Part shown: positions 25,594-33,365 of the stretch, in pieces | How positions within the stretch are numbered: the first letter of the stretch is position 1 | Layout: every line of letters starts with the position of its first letter | NCBI RefSeq assembly: GCF_014201375.1 | Contig: NZ_JACHDZ010000004.1 | Location: forward strand, 372,001 to 436,000 | Length of the DNA: 64,000 nt | Source of the DNA: Tunturiibacter empetritectus | GTDB taxonomy: Bacteria; Acidobacteriota; Terriglobia; Terriglobales; Acidobacteriaceae | Direction: 5' to 3' | Notes under the pieces: model-generated | What the model was told of the DNA's origin: nothing | The model's database searches: none | The model's input: the letters and a program-made list of their open reading frames with translations, nothing else | Made by a program: the position numbers and the translations under genes

Positions 25594-26478
25594 TTAGTCC
25601 ATTTTTTTGATGGGGACGTTGTCGGGGATTCTCAGTTCGAACTGGTCGTCTTCGAGCTTTTGATTGAGGGCGAGCTTGGTGAGGGTTAGGGTCAGGGTGT
25701 ACTGGTCCTGCGGGCGGCGGATCTCGATCTTCATAGGGAAGGGGGTGTCGCCGAACTTCTGGTAGTTGCTGTAGAAGGCGCGGGTGACGACGGTGCCATC
25801 GGGGCCGTAGATGTCTTGCTGGTAAGGGAGCAGGTTGGCGCGGCTGATGTGGATGACGCGAACGGTGTGGGCGGTCTGGCCCCGGGGCTGGGCGAGAAAC
25901 TCAAGGTCGTAGTCCGGCTCCTCGATAAGGTCTTTGGGATTTTTATCGTTGGCGATCACCCGCGTGTCCTGGGTGAGGGAGACGACCTGATCGGGGCCGA
26001 GGCCGTGGATGAGAAGGGAGTCGAAGAAGACGGCGGGGCGGAGGTTTTCGAGGCCGTTGGTGGAGGGCTTGGTGACCTCGCTGGTACCGGTCATGGCCAG
26101 ATTTCGCCTGGGTACCCAGAGCCTCCAGGTCTTGCCGTCGCTGACCATGTCGAGCGCTACCGAACCGAGAAAGGGGACACGCAGGAGGACGCGGAGGTCC
26201 TGCGGCTTTCTGAGGAAGATGTAGCCGCTGAAGCTGGGGTACTGGGTCTCTTTGCCCTGGCGGCCGCCGCCGGTAGTGGCGACGATCTCTACGCTCGCGT
26301 TCATGGTCTGGGCGGCGTTGAAGCGGACGTCGACCTGCTTGAGGAGATCTTCGAGCTCGGCGTTGAGGACGACGTCGGCGGGGCGGGTCTTGGGGACGAT
26401 GCGGGTATGGGTCAGGCAACCGGTCAGCGCCGGAGCCAGCCCAAGGATTGCCATCGCCGCCGCTTGTCTTATCCTCAT
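25594..26478 (-). CDS. LolA-like-fold lipoprotein
   Basis: A 294-residue lipoprotein: the signal peptide ends in LTGC (lipobox), followed by a short linker. The body contains many beta-strand repeats (SGYIFLRKPQDLRVLLRVP, VALDMVSDGKTWRLWVPRRN, PFPMKIEIRRPQDQYTLTLTL). This is the general LolA/LolB or DUF4292-like half-barrel that binds lipids in the periplasm. A link to lipoprotein or lipid transport is inferred from fold resemblance only. The ATG at 26478 fits the signal peptide; a TTG at 26493 is possible. mltG lies 142 bp upstream on the same strand. Confidence 0.6.
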   Translation of the reverse strand: MRIRQAAAMAILGLAPALTGCLTHTRIVPKTRPADVVLNAELEDLLKQVDVRFNAAQTMNASVEIVATTGGGRQGKETQYPSFSGYIFLRKPQDLRVLLRVPFLGSVALDMVSDGKTWRLWVPRRNLAMTGTSEVTKPSTNGLENLRPAVFFDSLLIHGLGPDQVVSLTQDTRVIANDKNPKDLIEEPDYDLEFLAQPRGQTAHTVRVIHISRANLLPYQQDIYGPDGTVVTRAFYSNYQKFGDTPFPMKIEIRRPQDQYTLTLTLTKLALNQKLEDDQFELRIPDNVPIKKMD

Positions 26479-26620
26479 GAGCACAAACTTCAAGTATATC
26501 TTTCCGGCTCGGTTCCGGTGGTTCAGGCCGTGACGCGGTAATCTTCGACTATTTCCGTGTACGCATTGGATGTTTTGAGGTTCCGATGCGTTTCTGAAAC
26601 TTCCTGGGTAAAGCGGTTGA

Positions 26621-27628
26621 TCAAGGGGTCACTCCGGTGCCGGAGAGCTGCTGTTTCTGGGCGGCGCGGTAGGACTGGACCTGCTGGGCGTGCTCCTGCA
26701 GGGTGGCGGAGAAGCGGGTGTGGCCGGAGGCGTCGCTGACGAAGTAGAGGTAGTCGGTGCGGGCAGGGCGCATGGCGGCGCGGAGGGCGGCGATGCCGGG
26801 GTTGGCGATGGGCCCGGGGGGCAGGCCGGTGTGTTTGTAGGTGTTATAGGGGGATGGGGACTGGAGATCGGAGGCGTAGATGGTGCCGCGCCAACGGTTG
26901 TCGAGCAGGGCCGCGTAGATGACGGTGGGGTCGGTGGCGAGGGGGATGCCTTTGGCGAGGCGGTTGACGAAGACGCCGGCTACGAGGGGGCGCTCGGCGT
27001 CCTGGCGGACCTCTTTTTCGATGAGGGAGGCCATGATGACGGTGCGGGCGACGTCGTTGGTGAGGCCGAGCTGGGCGGAGACCTGGTGGAAGCGGCGGAC
27101 CATGGCGGAGAGGATCTGAAGCGGCGTGGCGTGGCGGGAGAACTGGTAGGTGTCGGGGAAGAGATAGCCTTCGAGCGAGACGGGGGGTGGTCCGTCGGAG
27201 GTCCAGGCGGCGATGAGTTCGGTGTGCTGGCGCTCGGCGGCGAGGAAGGCGTCGCGGGGGCCGAAGCCAGCGGCCGCGGCTGCCTGGGCGATGTCGAAGA
27301 TGTTGAAGCCTTCGGGGATGGTGAAGGCGCGGGTGTAGACGTCGCCGTGGAGGATGCGCTGGTAGACGTCGGTCATGGGGAGCTGGCCCTGGAAGCGGTA
27401 CTCGCCGGCTTTGAGGGTGCCTCCCTTTTTTAGGCGGAGGAGGTAGAAGGCGTAGCGGCTGCGGATGACGCCGCTGTGTTCGAGCTGGGTGGCGATGGTC
27501 TCGGTTCCGGTGCCGGGGGCGATGTCTATGAAGGTCTCGGTGGAGGGGCCGTAAGGCGTGTAGATGACGCCGGCTGCGACGGCCAGGGCGATGAGCAGAA
27601 GCAGGAGGAGGATAGCGAGAAACTTCAA
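26621..27628 (-). CDS. mltG: Endolytic murein transglycosylase MltG
   Basis: MltG cuts nascent glycan strands in the periplasm and sets peptidoglycan chain length. Residues 2-24 are a single membrane anchor, followed by a LysM-like part (ETIATQLEHSGVIRSRYAFYLL, AGEYRFQG). The catalytic domain shows EGYLFPDTYQF, SLIEKEV with the catalytic Glu, GIPLATDPTVIYA and PYNTYKHTGLPPGPIANPG. 335 residues is the normal length. The start is TTG with GGAG at 8 bp. Confidence 0.94.
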   Translation of the reverse strand: MKFLAILLLLLLIALAVAAGVIYTPYGPSTETFIDIAPGTGTETIATQLEHSGVIRSRYAFYLLRLKKGGTLKAGEYRFQGQLPMTDVYQRILHGDVYTRAFTIPEGFNIFDIAQAAAAAGFGPRDAFLAAERQHTELIAAWTSDGPPPVSLEGYLFPDTYQFSRHATPLQILSAMVRRFHQVSAQLGLTNDVARTVIMASLIEKEVRQDAERPLVAGVFVNRLAKGIPLATDPTVIYAALLDNRWRGTIYASDLQSPSPYNTYKHTGLPPGPIANPGIAALRAAMRPARTDYLYFVSDASGHTRFSATLQEHAQQVQSYRAAQKQQLSGTGVTP

Positions 27629-27935
27629 ATGCGTGCTCCGTGTTTTTTCTGACGGGATGGGGCTGTCGTCGGACTACCCGTCGGGCGATTTTCCGGGCTA
27701 TCGACAGGTTGACTGCGGATTGGCGAGGGTTATCTGGCTCGTTGTTCTCATTTTACGGCTGACCTTTCCGGATAACCGAGGCGTGCACGTCCGTAGACTC
27801 AAGTTTGTGACTGCCGATGGGTGGGAAGGAGGCGCTGGGGTGGTTTTGCGGTCCGCCATCGTATAATCGAGTTTTGATCAGAATGCGTTGCCGCGCGAAG
27901 GGTTGCGCGCTCGCCAGTACCATCCGGAAGGCCCC
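27629..27935. promoter_or_regulatory. Divergent mltG-greA intergenic region with a TATAAT box
   Basis: These 307 bp hold no gene. A perfect sigma-70 -10 hexamer TATAAT lies at 27862-27867, about 70 bp ahead of the greA start; the -35 is poor. It is the only strong promoter-like word seen here. Confidence 0.45.
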
Positions 27936-28415
27936 ATGCCAGAACAAGTAAAAAAGAGGCTTGCAGAAGAGATCAAGTTGCTGGAGCACGAACTTACGAC
28001 CGAACTCCCTGCAGAGATCAAGAAGGCCGTCGCACTGGGCGACCTGAGTGAAAACGCGGAATACCACATGGCCAAGCAGCGCCAGGTCTTCGTCAACGCC
28101 CGGCTGGGGCAGTTGAAGAAGCGGATGGGCGAGCTGGCGATGGTGAACCTGGTGAATATCCCCAATGACAAGGTTGGGTTCGGCTCGCGGGTGACGGTCT
28201 TCGACTCGAGCAAGGACGAGGAGATCCAGTATCAGCTGGTGACGAGCGAGGAGTCGGATGTGTCCAAGGGATTGATCTCGACGACTTCGCCGATCGGCCG
28301 GGCGCTGCTGGGCAGACAGGTTGGCGATACCGCTACGGTGATTACGCCGAACGGCAAGCGCGAACTTGAGATTCTCAAGCTGCTGACCATTCACGACGCC
28401 CCCGAGGAAGCATAG
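27936..28415 (+). CDS. greA: Transcription elongation factor GreA
   Basis: GreA enters the secondary channel of RNA polymerase and stimulates cleavage of backtracked RNA. The 159 residues contain the N-terminal coiled coil with tip motif GDLSENAEYHMAK (the acidic D and E residues act at the polymerase centre) and the C-terminal FKBP-like domain (VGFGSRVTVFDSS, SPIGRALLGRQVGDTATV). The ATG at 27936 follows GGAAG; an upstream in-frame extension is not supported. Confidence 0.96.
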   Translation: MPEQVKKRLAEEIKLLEHELTTELPAEIKKAVALGDLSENAEYHMAKQRQVFVNARLGQLKKRMGELAMVNLVNIPNDKVGFGSRVTVFDSSKDEEIQYQLVTSEESDVSKGLISTTSPIGRALLGRQVGDTATVITPNGKRELEILKLLTIHDAPEEA

Positions 28416-28518
28416 ACACGCGGCATCGCAGGTGTGGTGCACGTGTGGCGATGTGATTATCGATTGTGATAACAAGGAAGCGGTAGAGACGGGGGATTCG
28501 CCCCGGAGGATTTGTTTT

Positions 28519-29157
28519 TTGACCTGGACAAGCGCATTCGGTAAAGGCAGCGGCTGGCTGCTGCAGAAGATTGTGAACGGCCTAGCGCTGACCCGCATCT
28601 CGCCGAACGCACTGACGTTTATCGGGCTGGTGATCAACATTATCGCGGCGTGCTTCTTTGGATTTGCGCGGCCGAATAATGCCAATCGGATGTTTTTGTA
28701 TGCGGGGCTGATCATCATCGGGGCCGGCGTCTTCGACATGGTTGACGGGCGGGTGGCGCGGAAGACGAATCAGGTTTCGGTGTTTGGCGCGTTCTTTGAT
28801 TCGGTGATGGATCGCTACTCGGATGTTGCGATTTTCTTTGGGTTGCTGATCTACTACGCGCGTGGAAACCGGTTGTTTTATGTGGGGCTGGTGGCGTTTG
28901 TGATGACGGCGTGCGTGATGGTGAGCTATACCCGCGCGCGGGCTGAGGCGCTGATTGGGACTTGCAAGGTTGGGTTTATGGAGCGGCCGGAGCGCATCGT
29001 GTGCGTGATTCTGGGTGCGCTGTGTAACCGGTGGGGCGTGATGGCTCCGGCGCTGTGGGTGCTGGCGCTGTTTGCGACGCTGACGGTGATTCACCGCATC
29101 CGCTACACCTATCTGGAGACTGAGCGCAGGAAGTTGCTGGCGGCGCAGGCGAAGTAG
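28519..29157 (+). CDS. CDP-alcohol phosphatidyltransferase family protein
   Basis: An inner-membrane phospholipid-synthesis enzyme that swaps CMP of a CDP-alcohol for another alcohol. The full signature DGxxARx8GxxxDxxxD is present (DGRVARKTNQVSVFGAFFDS, then VMDRYSD), with several hydrophobic helices around it. The family also includes PgsA and archaetidylinositol-phosphate synthase; the acceptor cannot be told, though the 212-residue size fits either. GGAGG at 28505-28509 supports a TTG start at 28519 over a longer frame. greA stops 103 bp upstream. Confidence 0.85.
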   Translation: MTWTSAFGKGSGWLLQKIVNGLALTRISPNALTFIGLVINIIAACFFGFARPNNANRMFLYAGLIIIGAGVFDMVDGRVARKTNQVSVFGAFFDSVMDRYSDVAIFFGLLIYYARGNRLFYVGLVAFVMTACVMVSYTRARAEALIGTCKVGFMERPERIVCVILGALCNRWGVMAPALWVLALFATLTVIHRIRYTYLETERRKLLAAQAK

Positions 29158-29163
29158 GCGAGC

Positions 29164-29346
29164 AGTCCTGCCGGACGGGCACCCTGCGCGGGCGGCGCCC
29201 ACTTCGTGGGGTGTATACCGGCTTCGCCCGGGCCTCCCGATGGTCGGCACAAGATCTTTCTTCGCGACCAACGGGAGCGCCAACCGAAGGGGTACATAAG
29301 TCACGAAGTGACCGCCGCCCGCGCAGGGCGCCCGTCCGGCAGGACA
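29164..29346. repeat. Palindromic repeat element, copy F (complete)
   Basis: The best complete copy at 183 bp: GTCCTGCCGGACGGGC at the left end and GCCCGTCCGGCAGGAC at the right. The left arm is the CCCACTTCGTGGGGTGTATACC type, the right arm (inverted) the TCACTTCGTGAC type. The centre is GATGGTCGGCAC...CGCGACCAACGG. It fills the gap between the convergent CDP-alcohol transferase and poxB genes. Confidence 0.9.
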
Positions 29347-29350
29347 CACC

Positions 29351-31087
29351 CTAGGGCAGGATTCGCTGGAGGATGTTGGTCTTGGCGAGGTCGATGATCT
29401 CGTCGCCACGCCCGCTGAAGACGCTTTTTGCCATATAGAGCGAGAAGCCCTTCATCTGGTCGAGGCTGATGTGCGGCGGCATGGAGAGCTCCTGTCGATT
29501 GACCATGACTTCGATCAGTGCAGGCCCCGGAGTTGCGAATGCCGTCTTCAGTGCAGATTCGAGGTCGTTTGGTTTCTCGACGCGAACGCCATGAATTCCG
29601 ATGGAGTTGGCGAGATCGGCGAAGCTGGGGTTGTCGAGGTCAGTGCCGTAGTTGACGATGCCGCCCGCTTTCATCTCGAGTTCGACGAAGGCTAGAGCGC
29701 CGTTGTTGAAGACGACCATCTTGATGGGGAGCTTGAGTTGGCGGAGGGTGAGGAGATCGCCGAGCATCATGGCGAGGCCGCCGTCGCCGGAGAGAGTGAC
29801 CACCTGACGCGTGGGGAAGGCTGACTGAGCGCCGATGGCTTGGGGGACCGCACAGGCCATCGATCCGTGGGAGAAGGAGCCGAGGAGACGACGGCGTCCG
29901 TTCATGGTGAGGTAGCGGGCCGACCAGACGGTGGGGGTGCCTACATCGCAGGTGAAGATGGCGTCATCGGCGGCTAACTGGTCGATGAGTCTTGCGACAT
30001 ATTGCGGGTGGATGGGCGTCTTGTTGTCGTCCGGGCCGGCCAGTTCGTTGAGACCTTCGCGGACTTTTTTGTAGTCCTTTGTCCTGGCGTCGAGGTGGGC
30101 GCGGTCGGTCTTTTTGGTGAGCAGGGGGAGGAGTGCGGCGAGGGTGTCCTTGATGGAGCCGACGAGGCCGAGGTCGACCTTGGTGCGACGACCGATCTGG
30201 TTGCCGCGGAGATCCACCTGAATGATCTTCGCGTGGCTGGGGAAGAACTGCGGATAGGGGAAGTCGGTGCCGAGCATGAGCAGGACGTCGCAGTCTTCCA
30301 TGGCGTGATAGCCGGAGCTGAAGCCGATAAGGCCGGTCAGTCCAACGTCGTAGGGATTGTCGTACTCGATGTGCTCCTTGCCGCGGAGCGCGTGGACGAT
30401 GGGGGCCTTCAAGGCTTCGGCGGTTGCGATCAACTCTTTGTGTGCGCCCTTGCAACCTGCGCCGCCGAGGATGGTGACCTTTGCTGCGGAGTTGAGGATC
30501 TCTGCGGCGTCGCGCAGCTCGTCGTCGTTGGGGCGGATGACGGGCTTTGCGCTCCTGATGGGGATGAGGTTGTGATCGGGAGGAGCGCTGTGGAGCAGGA
30601 CGTCGCCGGGTAGCACGATGACGGAGACGCCGGAGAGGTTGATGGCGGTGCGCATGGCGATCTCGAGCACGCGGGGCATCTGCTCGGGGATGCCGACCAT
30701 CTCGCAGTAGTGGCTGCACTCTTTGAAGAGATTTTGCGGGTGAGTCTCCTGAAAGTAGTTGGTGCCGATCTCGGCGCTCGGGATGTGCGCGGCGATGGCG
30801 AGGACGGGGACTCGGTTGCGATGGCAGTCGAAGAGTCCGTTGATGAGATGGAGGTTGCCGGGGCCACAGCTTGCGGCGCAGACTGCGAGGGAGCCGGTGA
30901 GATGCGCGTCGGCGCCTGCGGCAAATGCGGCTACCTCTTCGTTGCGCACGTGAACCCATTCGATGGTGCCGTCGCGGCGGAGGGAGTCGGTAAATCCGTT
31001 GAGCGAGTCGCCCGGGAGACCGTAGACGCGCTTTACGCCGGCGTTCTTCAGGCTTTCCACGATCAGGTCAGCGATTGTCTTTGCCAT
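29351..31087 (-). CDS. poxB: Thiamine-diphosphate-dependent pyruvate oxidase/dehydrogenase, PoxB-like
   Basis: A 578-residue ThDP enzyme of the pyruvate:quinone oxidoreductase type, converting pyruvate to acetate and CO2 with electrons to FAD and quinone. Domains: PYR (about 1-180) with [12 protein letters not shown] and the cofactor Glu in [14 protein letters not shown]; a central FAD/Rossmann-like domain; and the PP domain with [18 protein letters not shown] plus the following Asn-rich VVFNNGA (ThDP and Mg binding). Alternatives are a related acetolactate synthase-like oxidase. The ATG at 31087 follows GAGG with good spacing. It ends 5 bp from repeat F and is divergent from the isoaspartyl peptidase gene. 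Confidence 0.88.
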   Translation of the reverse strand: MAKTIADLIVESLKNAGVKRVYGLPGDSLNGFTDSLRRDGTIEWVHVRNEEVAAFAAGADAHLTGSLAVCAASCGPGNLHLINGLFDCHRNRVPVLAIAAHIPSAEIGTNYFQETHPQNLFKECSHYCEMVGIPEQMPRVLEIAMRTAINLSGVSVIVLPGDVLLHSAPPDHNLIPIRSAKPVIRPNDDELRDAAEILNSAAKVTILGGAGCKGAHKELIATAEALKAPIVHALRGKEHIEYDNPYDVGLTGLIGFSSGYHAMEDCDVLLMLGTDFPYPQFFPSHAKIIQVDLRGNQIGRRTKVDLGLVGSIKDTLAALLPLLTKKTDRAHLDARTKDYKKVREGLNELAGPDDNKTPIHPQYVARLIDQLAADDAIFTCDVGTPTVWSARYLTMNGRRRLLGSFSHGSMACAVPQAIGAQSAFPTRQVVTLSGDGGLAMMLGDLLTLRQLKLPIKMVVFNNGALAFVELEMKAGGIVNYGTDLDNPSFADLANSIGIHGVRVEKPNDLESALKTAFATPGPALIEVMVNRQELSMPPHISLDQMKGFSLYMAKSVFSGRGDEIIDLAKTNILQRILP

Positions 31088-31151
31088 TCTTGTCCTCGGT
31101 TTTTTCTGCAGGTTTCGCAACAAGTGGGCTTGATGGAATGGGATGGTCTAA

Positions 31152-31179
31152 ATCCCGTAGACTTGATCCCGTAGACTTG
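31152..31179. repeat. 14-bp perfect tandem duplication
   Basis: ATCCCGTAGACTTG occurs twice back to back, ending 6 bp before the isoaspartyl peptidase start codon and within the divergent promoter region. Confidence 0.9.
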
Positions 31180-31185
31180 GATGCG

Positions 31186-32106
31186 ATGAGTGTGAAACCA
31201 GTTCTGTTAATTCATGGCGGTGCATGGGCGATGCCTGACGACGCCATCGCGGCCCACGAAGCCGGCATCGCGAATGCGCTTGCTGCCGGTTATTCTCTGT
31301 TGGAACGAGGTGCGGCTGCGGTGGATGCCGTGGAGGCAGCGGTCGCGGTGATGGAGGACGATGACACCTTCGACGCAGGGCGTGGATCGTTTCTGACGCA
31401 GGACGGCCGGGTGCAGATGGATGCTTTGCTGATGAATGGGGAGAACCTTCGTACGGGGGGCGTGGCTTGCGTGGAGCGGCTGCGGAATCCGATACGGGCG
31501 GCGAGGCTGGTGCTCGATAAGTCGCCGCATGTGTACTTTGTCGGGACGGGAGCTGAGCGGTTTGCGCGGCAGCATGGCATGGCGCTCTGCGACAACTCGG
31601 ATTTGGTGGTGCCGCGGGAGAGGGAACGGCTCTATAAGGCTCAGGCTGACGAACTGGCGGGGCTGCCGGATGAGACCTTCTCGGGGAGCCTTGAGTCGCA
31701 CGATACGGTGGGCGCGGTGGCGCTGGATGGGCATGGGAATATTGCGGCGGGGACGAGTACCGGCGGGACGTTGAATAAAGCTCCGGGACGGGTTGGCGAC
31801 TCTTCGCTGATCGGGTGTGGGTGTTACGCGGATAATCTTTCGGCGGCGGTGTCGCTGACGGGTTGGGGTGAGCCGATTATGAAGCTGGTGCTGGGGAAGT
31901 GGGCGGTGGATCGTGTGGCGGCTGGGGCCAGTCCTGACGAGGCTGCGCATGAGGCGATTGATTATCTCTTCAACCGTCTGGGTGGGCATGGCGGGATTAT
32001 TTTGCTGGGACCGGATGGGCGCGTGGGGATGGCGCACAATACGCCGCGTATGGCCTGGGGTTTGCAGACGGCTGCTGGGACACAGCTGGGCGTGACTCGG
32101 AATTGA
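31186..32106 (+). CDS. Isoaspartyl peptidase / type III L-asparaginase (Ntn hydrolase)
   Basis: This plant-type asparaginase hydrolyses isoaspartyl dipeptides and asparagine and repairs or degrades damaged proteins. It is made as a precursor that cuts itself before a threonine: the site is clear in SHDTVGAVALD with Thr174 as the new N-terminal nucleophile. The N-terminal part has VLLIHGGAWA and FDAGRGSFLT; GTSTGGTLNKAPGRVGDSSLIG follows the nucleophile. 306 residues is typical. No signal peptide is seen. The ATG at 31186 has a weak ribosome site, six bases after a 14-bp tandem duplication. Confidence 0.92.
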   Translation: MSVKPVLLIHGGAWAMPDDAIAAHEAGIANALAAGYSLLERGAAAVDAVEAAVAVMEDDDTFDAGRGSFLTQDGRVQMDALLMNGENLRTGGVACVERLRNPIRAARLVLDKSPHVYFVGTGAERFARQHGMALCDNSDLVVPRERERLYKAQADELAGLPDETFSGSLESHDTVGAVALDGHGNIAAGTSTGGTLNKAPGRVGDSSLIGCGCYADNLSAAVSLTGWGEPIMKLVLGKWAVDRVAAGASPDEAAHEAIDYLFNRLGGHGGIILLGPDGRVGMAHNTPRMAWGLQTAAGTQLGVTRN

Positions 32107-32147
32107 AGTTAGAGGGGCTTGGTATGATGTAGGCCTGCGGAGGCTCT

Positions 32148-32450
32148 ATGCGTGTTGCTGCGATAGCGTTGTTTCTGTTGTTGGCAGGCGGTAGCCTTGC
32201 GGCGCAGGTAAACGCTTCGAGCGCGTCCACAAACCTGAGCTTACCGACAGCAATGGCCAGAGGCCATGAGGCTTCAAAAGCCAGCGACGTGGTGCATCCC
32301 ATAACGCTTAGTCAGAGTTATGAACACTATGTCCACGAGATCCCGCTCGCGCCGGACAAAGATCAATACTTGAAGCCGGTCTACTCTGCTTGTCAGGAGC
32401 ACTTAGCAGTCAAGAACGCGGTAGCTACGCCTTGGCTGCCGAGGAAATAA
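32148..32450 (+). CDS. Small secreted protein of unknown function
   Basis: A 100-residue protein with a signal peptide (residues 3-19, cut after LAA-Q). The mature part has no recognised domain: a Ser/Ala-rich start, then YEHYVHEIPLAPDKDQYLKP and one cysteine (SACQEH). It starts after GGAG and stops 7 bp before the next start, which uses GAGG inside this gene's last codons. It is probably an exported protein of unknown role co-transcribed with the glycosylase gene. Confidence 0.6.
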   Translation: MRVAAIALFLLLAGGSLAAQVNASSASTNLSLPTAMARGHEASKASDVVHPITLSQSYEHYVHEIPLAPDKDQYLKPVYSACQEHLAVKNAVATPWLPRK

Positions 32451-32457
32451 AATATAG

Positions 32458-33204
32458 GTGATGCTGGCTGCGCCGTTGTTTACCGATACGCGTCTGGAGG
32501 AGATTCATCGCCGTCTGCTGGCGCATTACGATCGGCCACCGGTGCGGGAGGTGTGGGATCCGCTGAAGCAGTTCATCTACTCGATGCTGTCGTCGCGGAC
32601 GAAGACGGAGATCTCGCTGGAGGTCATCCGTCGTCTCGAAGAACGCTTTGGTAGCTGGGAGAATCTTCGCGACGCTTCGATTCCGGAGATCGAAGATGCG
32701 ATTCGAGCGGTGACGTTTCCTGAACCGAAGGCGATCAACCTGAAGACCGCGTTGGAGGAGATTACGCGACGCTGTGGATCGCTCTCGCTGGAGTTTCTCA
32801 AGGGGTATCGCACGGACAAGATTCGCTTGTGGCTGGAGCGCTTCGATGGGGTGGGGGTGAAGACCAGCGCGGCGGTGGTGAACTTCAGCACGTTGCGAAG
32901 GCGGGCAATGTGCGTGGATAGCCATCATCTTCGAGTGACGCAGCGGCTGGGGTTTGTCGGCAGGAGTGCGGATGCGCGGGAGACGGAGAGCCGGTTGATG
33001 GCGATGGCTCCGGTGAAGTGGCCGCCGGAGATGCTGGACGAGCACCATTCCTTGATCAAGATTCATGGTCAGCAGCTTTGTACGAAGAATCATCCGAGGT
33101 GCGTTGCTTGTCCGCTGCTTGATCTTTGCCCTGCCGGTGCAGGTGCCTGGGAGAAGGGTGTGATGGGAGCCGGGCAGGCAAAGTCCACAAAACAAGGTCA
33201 TTGA
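32458..33204 (+). CDS. Endonuclease III-family DNA glycosylase with [4Fe-4S] cluster
   Basis: A base-excision-repair glycosylase of the HhH-GPD superfamily. The helix-hairpin-helix is FDGVGVKTSAAV, which carries the catalytic lysine position. The catalytic Asp lies in CVDSHHLRV, where standard Nth has VDTHV. The four cluster cysteines have the canonical spacing C-x6-C-x2-C-x5-C in CTKNHPRCVACPLLDLC. 248 residues is slightly longer than Nth because of a low-complexity end. The substitutions around the catalytic Asp mean it may prefer a different damaged base than classical Nth. The start is GTG (or ATG three bases on). Confidence 0.85.
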   Translation: MMLAAPLFTDTRLEEIHRRLLAHYDRPPVREVWDPLKQFIYSMLSSRTKTEISLEVIRRLEERFGSWENLRDASIPEIEDAIRAVTFPEPKAINLKTALEEITRRCGSLSLEFLKGYRTDKIRLWLERFDGVGVKTSAAVVNFSTLRRRAMCVDSHHLRVTQRLGFVGRSADARETESRLMAMAPVKWPPEMLDEHHSLIKIHGQQLCTKNHPRCVACPLLDLCPAGAGAWEKGVMGAGQAKSTKQGH

Positions 33205-33267
33205 GCGGCGATTTTGAAGGGGGGATTGCACAGGTAATCACGCGGTCCCCGGTTTCCCCTTGCGTGC

Positions 33268-33281
33268 TGAATGGTCATTCA
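33268..33281. promoter_or_regulatory. Inverted repeat upstream of the TonB receptor gene, candidate operator
   Basis: TGAATG-GT-CATTCA is a perfect 6-bp inverted repeat with a 2-bp spacer, 84 bp ahead of the receptor start. It has the form of a TetR-type operator. No regulator gene is adjacent, so this is only a candidate. Confidence 0.35.
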
Positions 33282-33365
33282 TGTAGAACATCGCGTCGTC
33301 AAAGTTGTCGTTCGGGCCGTCGCCAACGGGGCTGGGCCTGCCGACACAACGGGGGAGCAACACGC

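Noticed and set aside
17021..29346. Possible CRISPR array from the recurring palindromic repeats
   Set aside because: Copies are kilobases apart with genes between them, long, modular and imperfect; no regular spacers and no cas genes.
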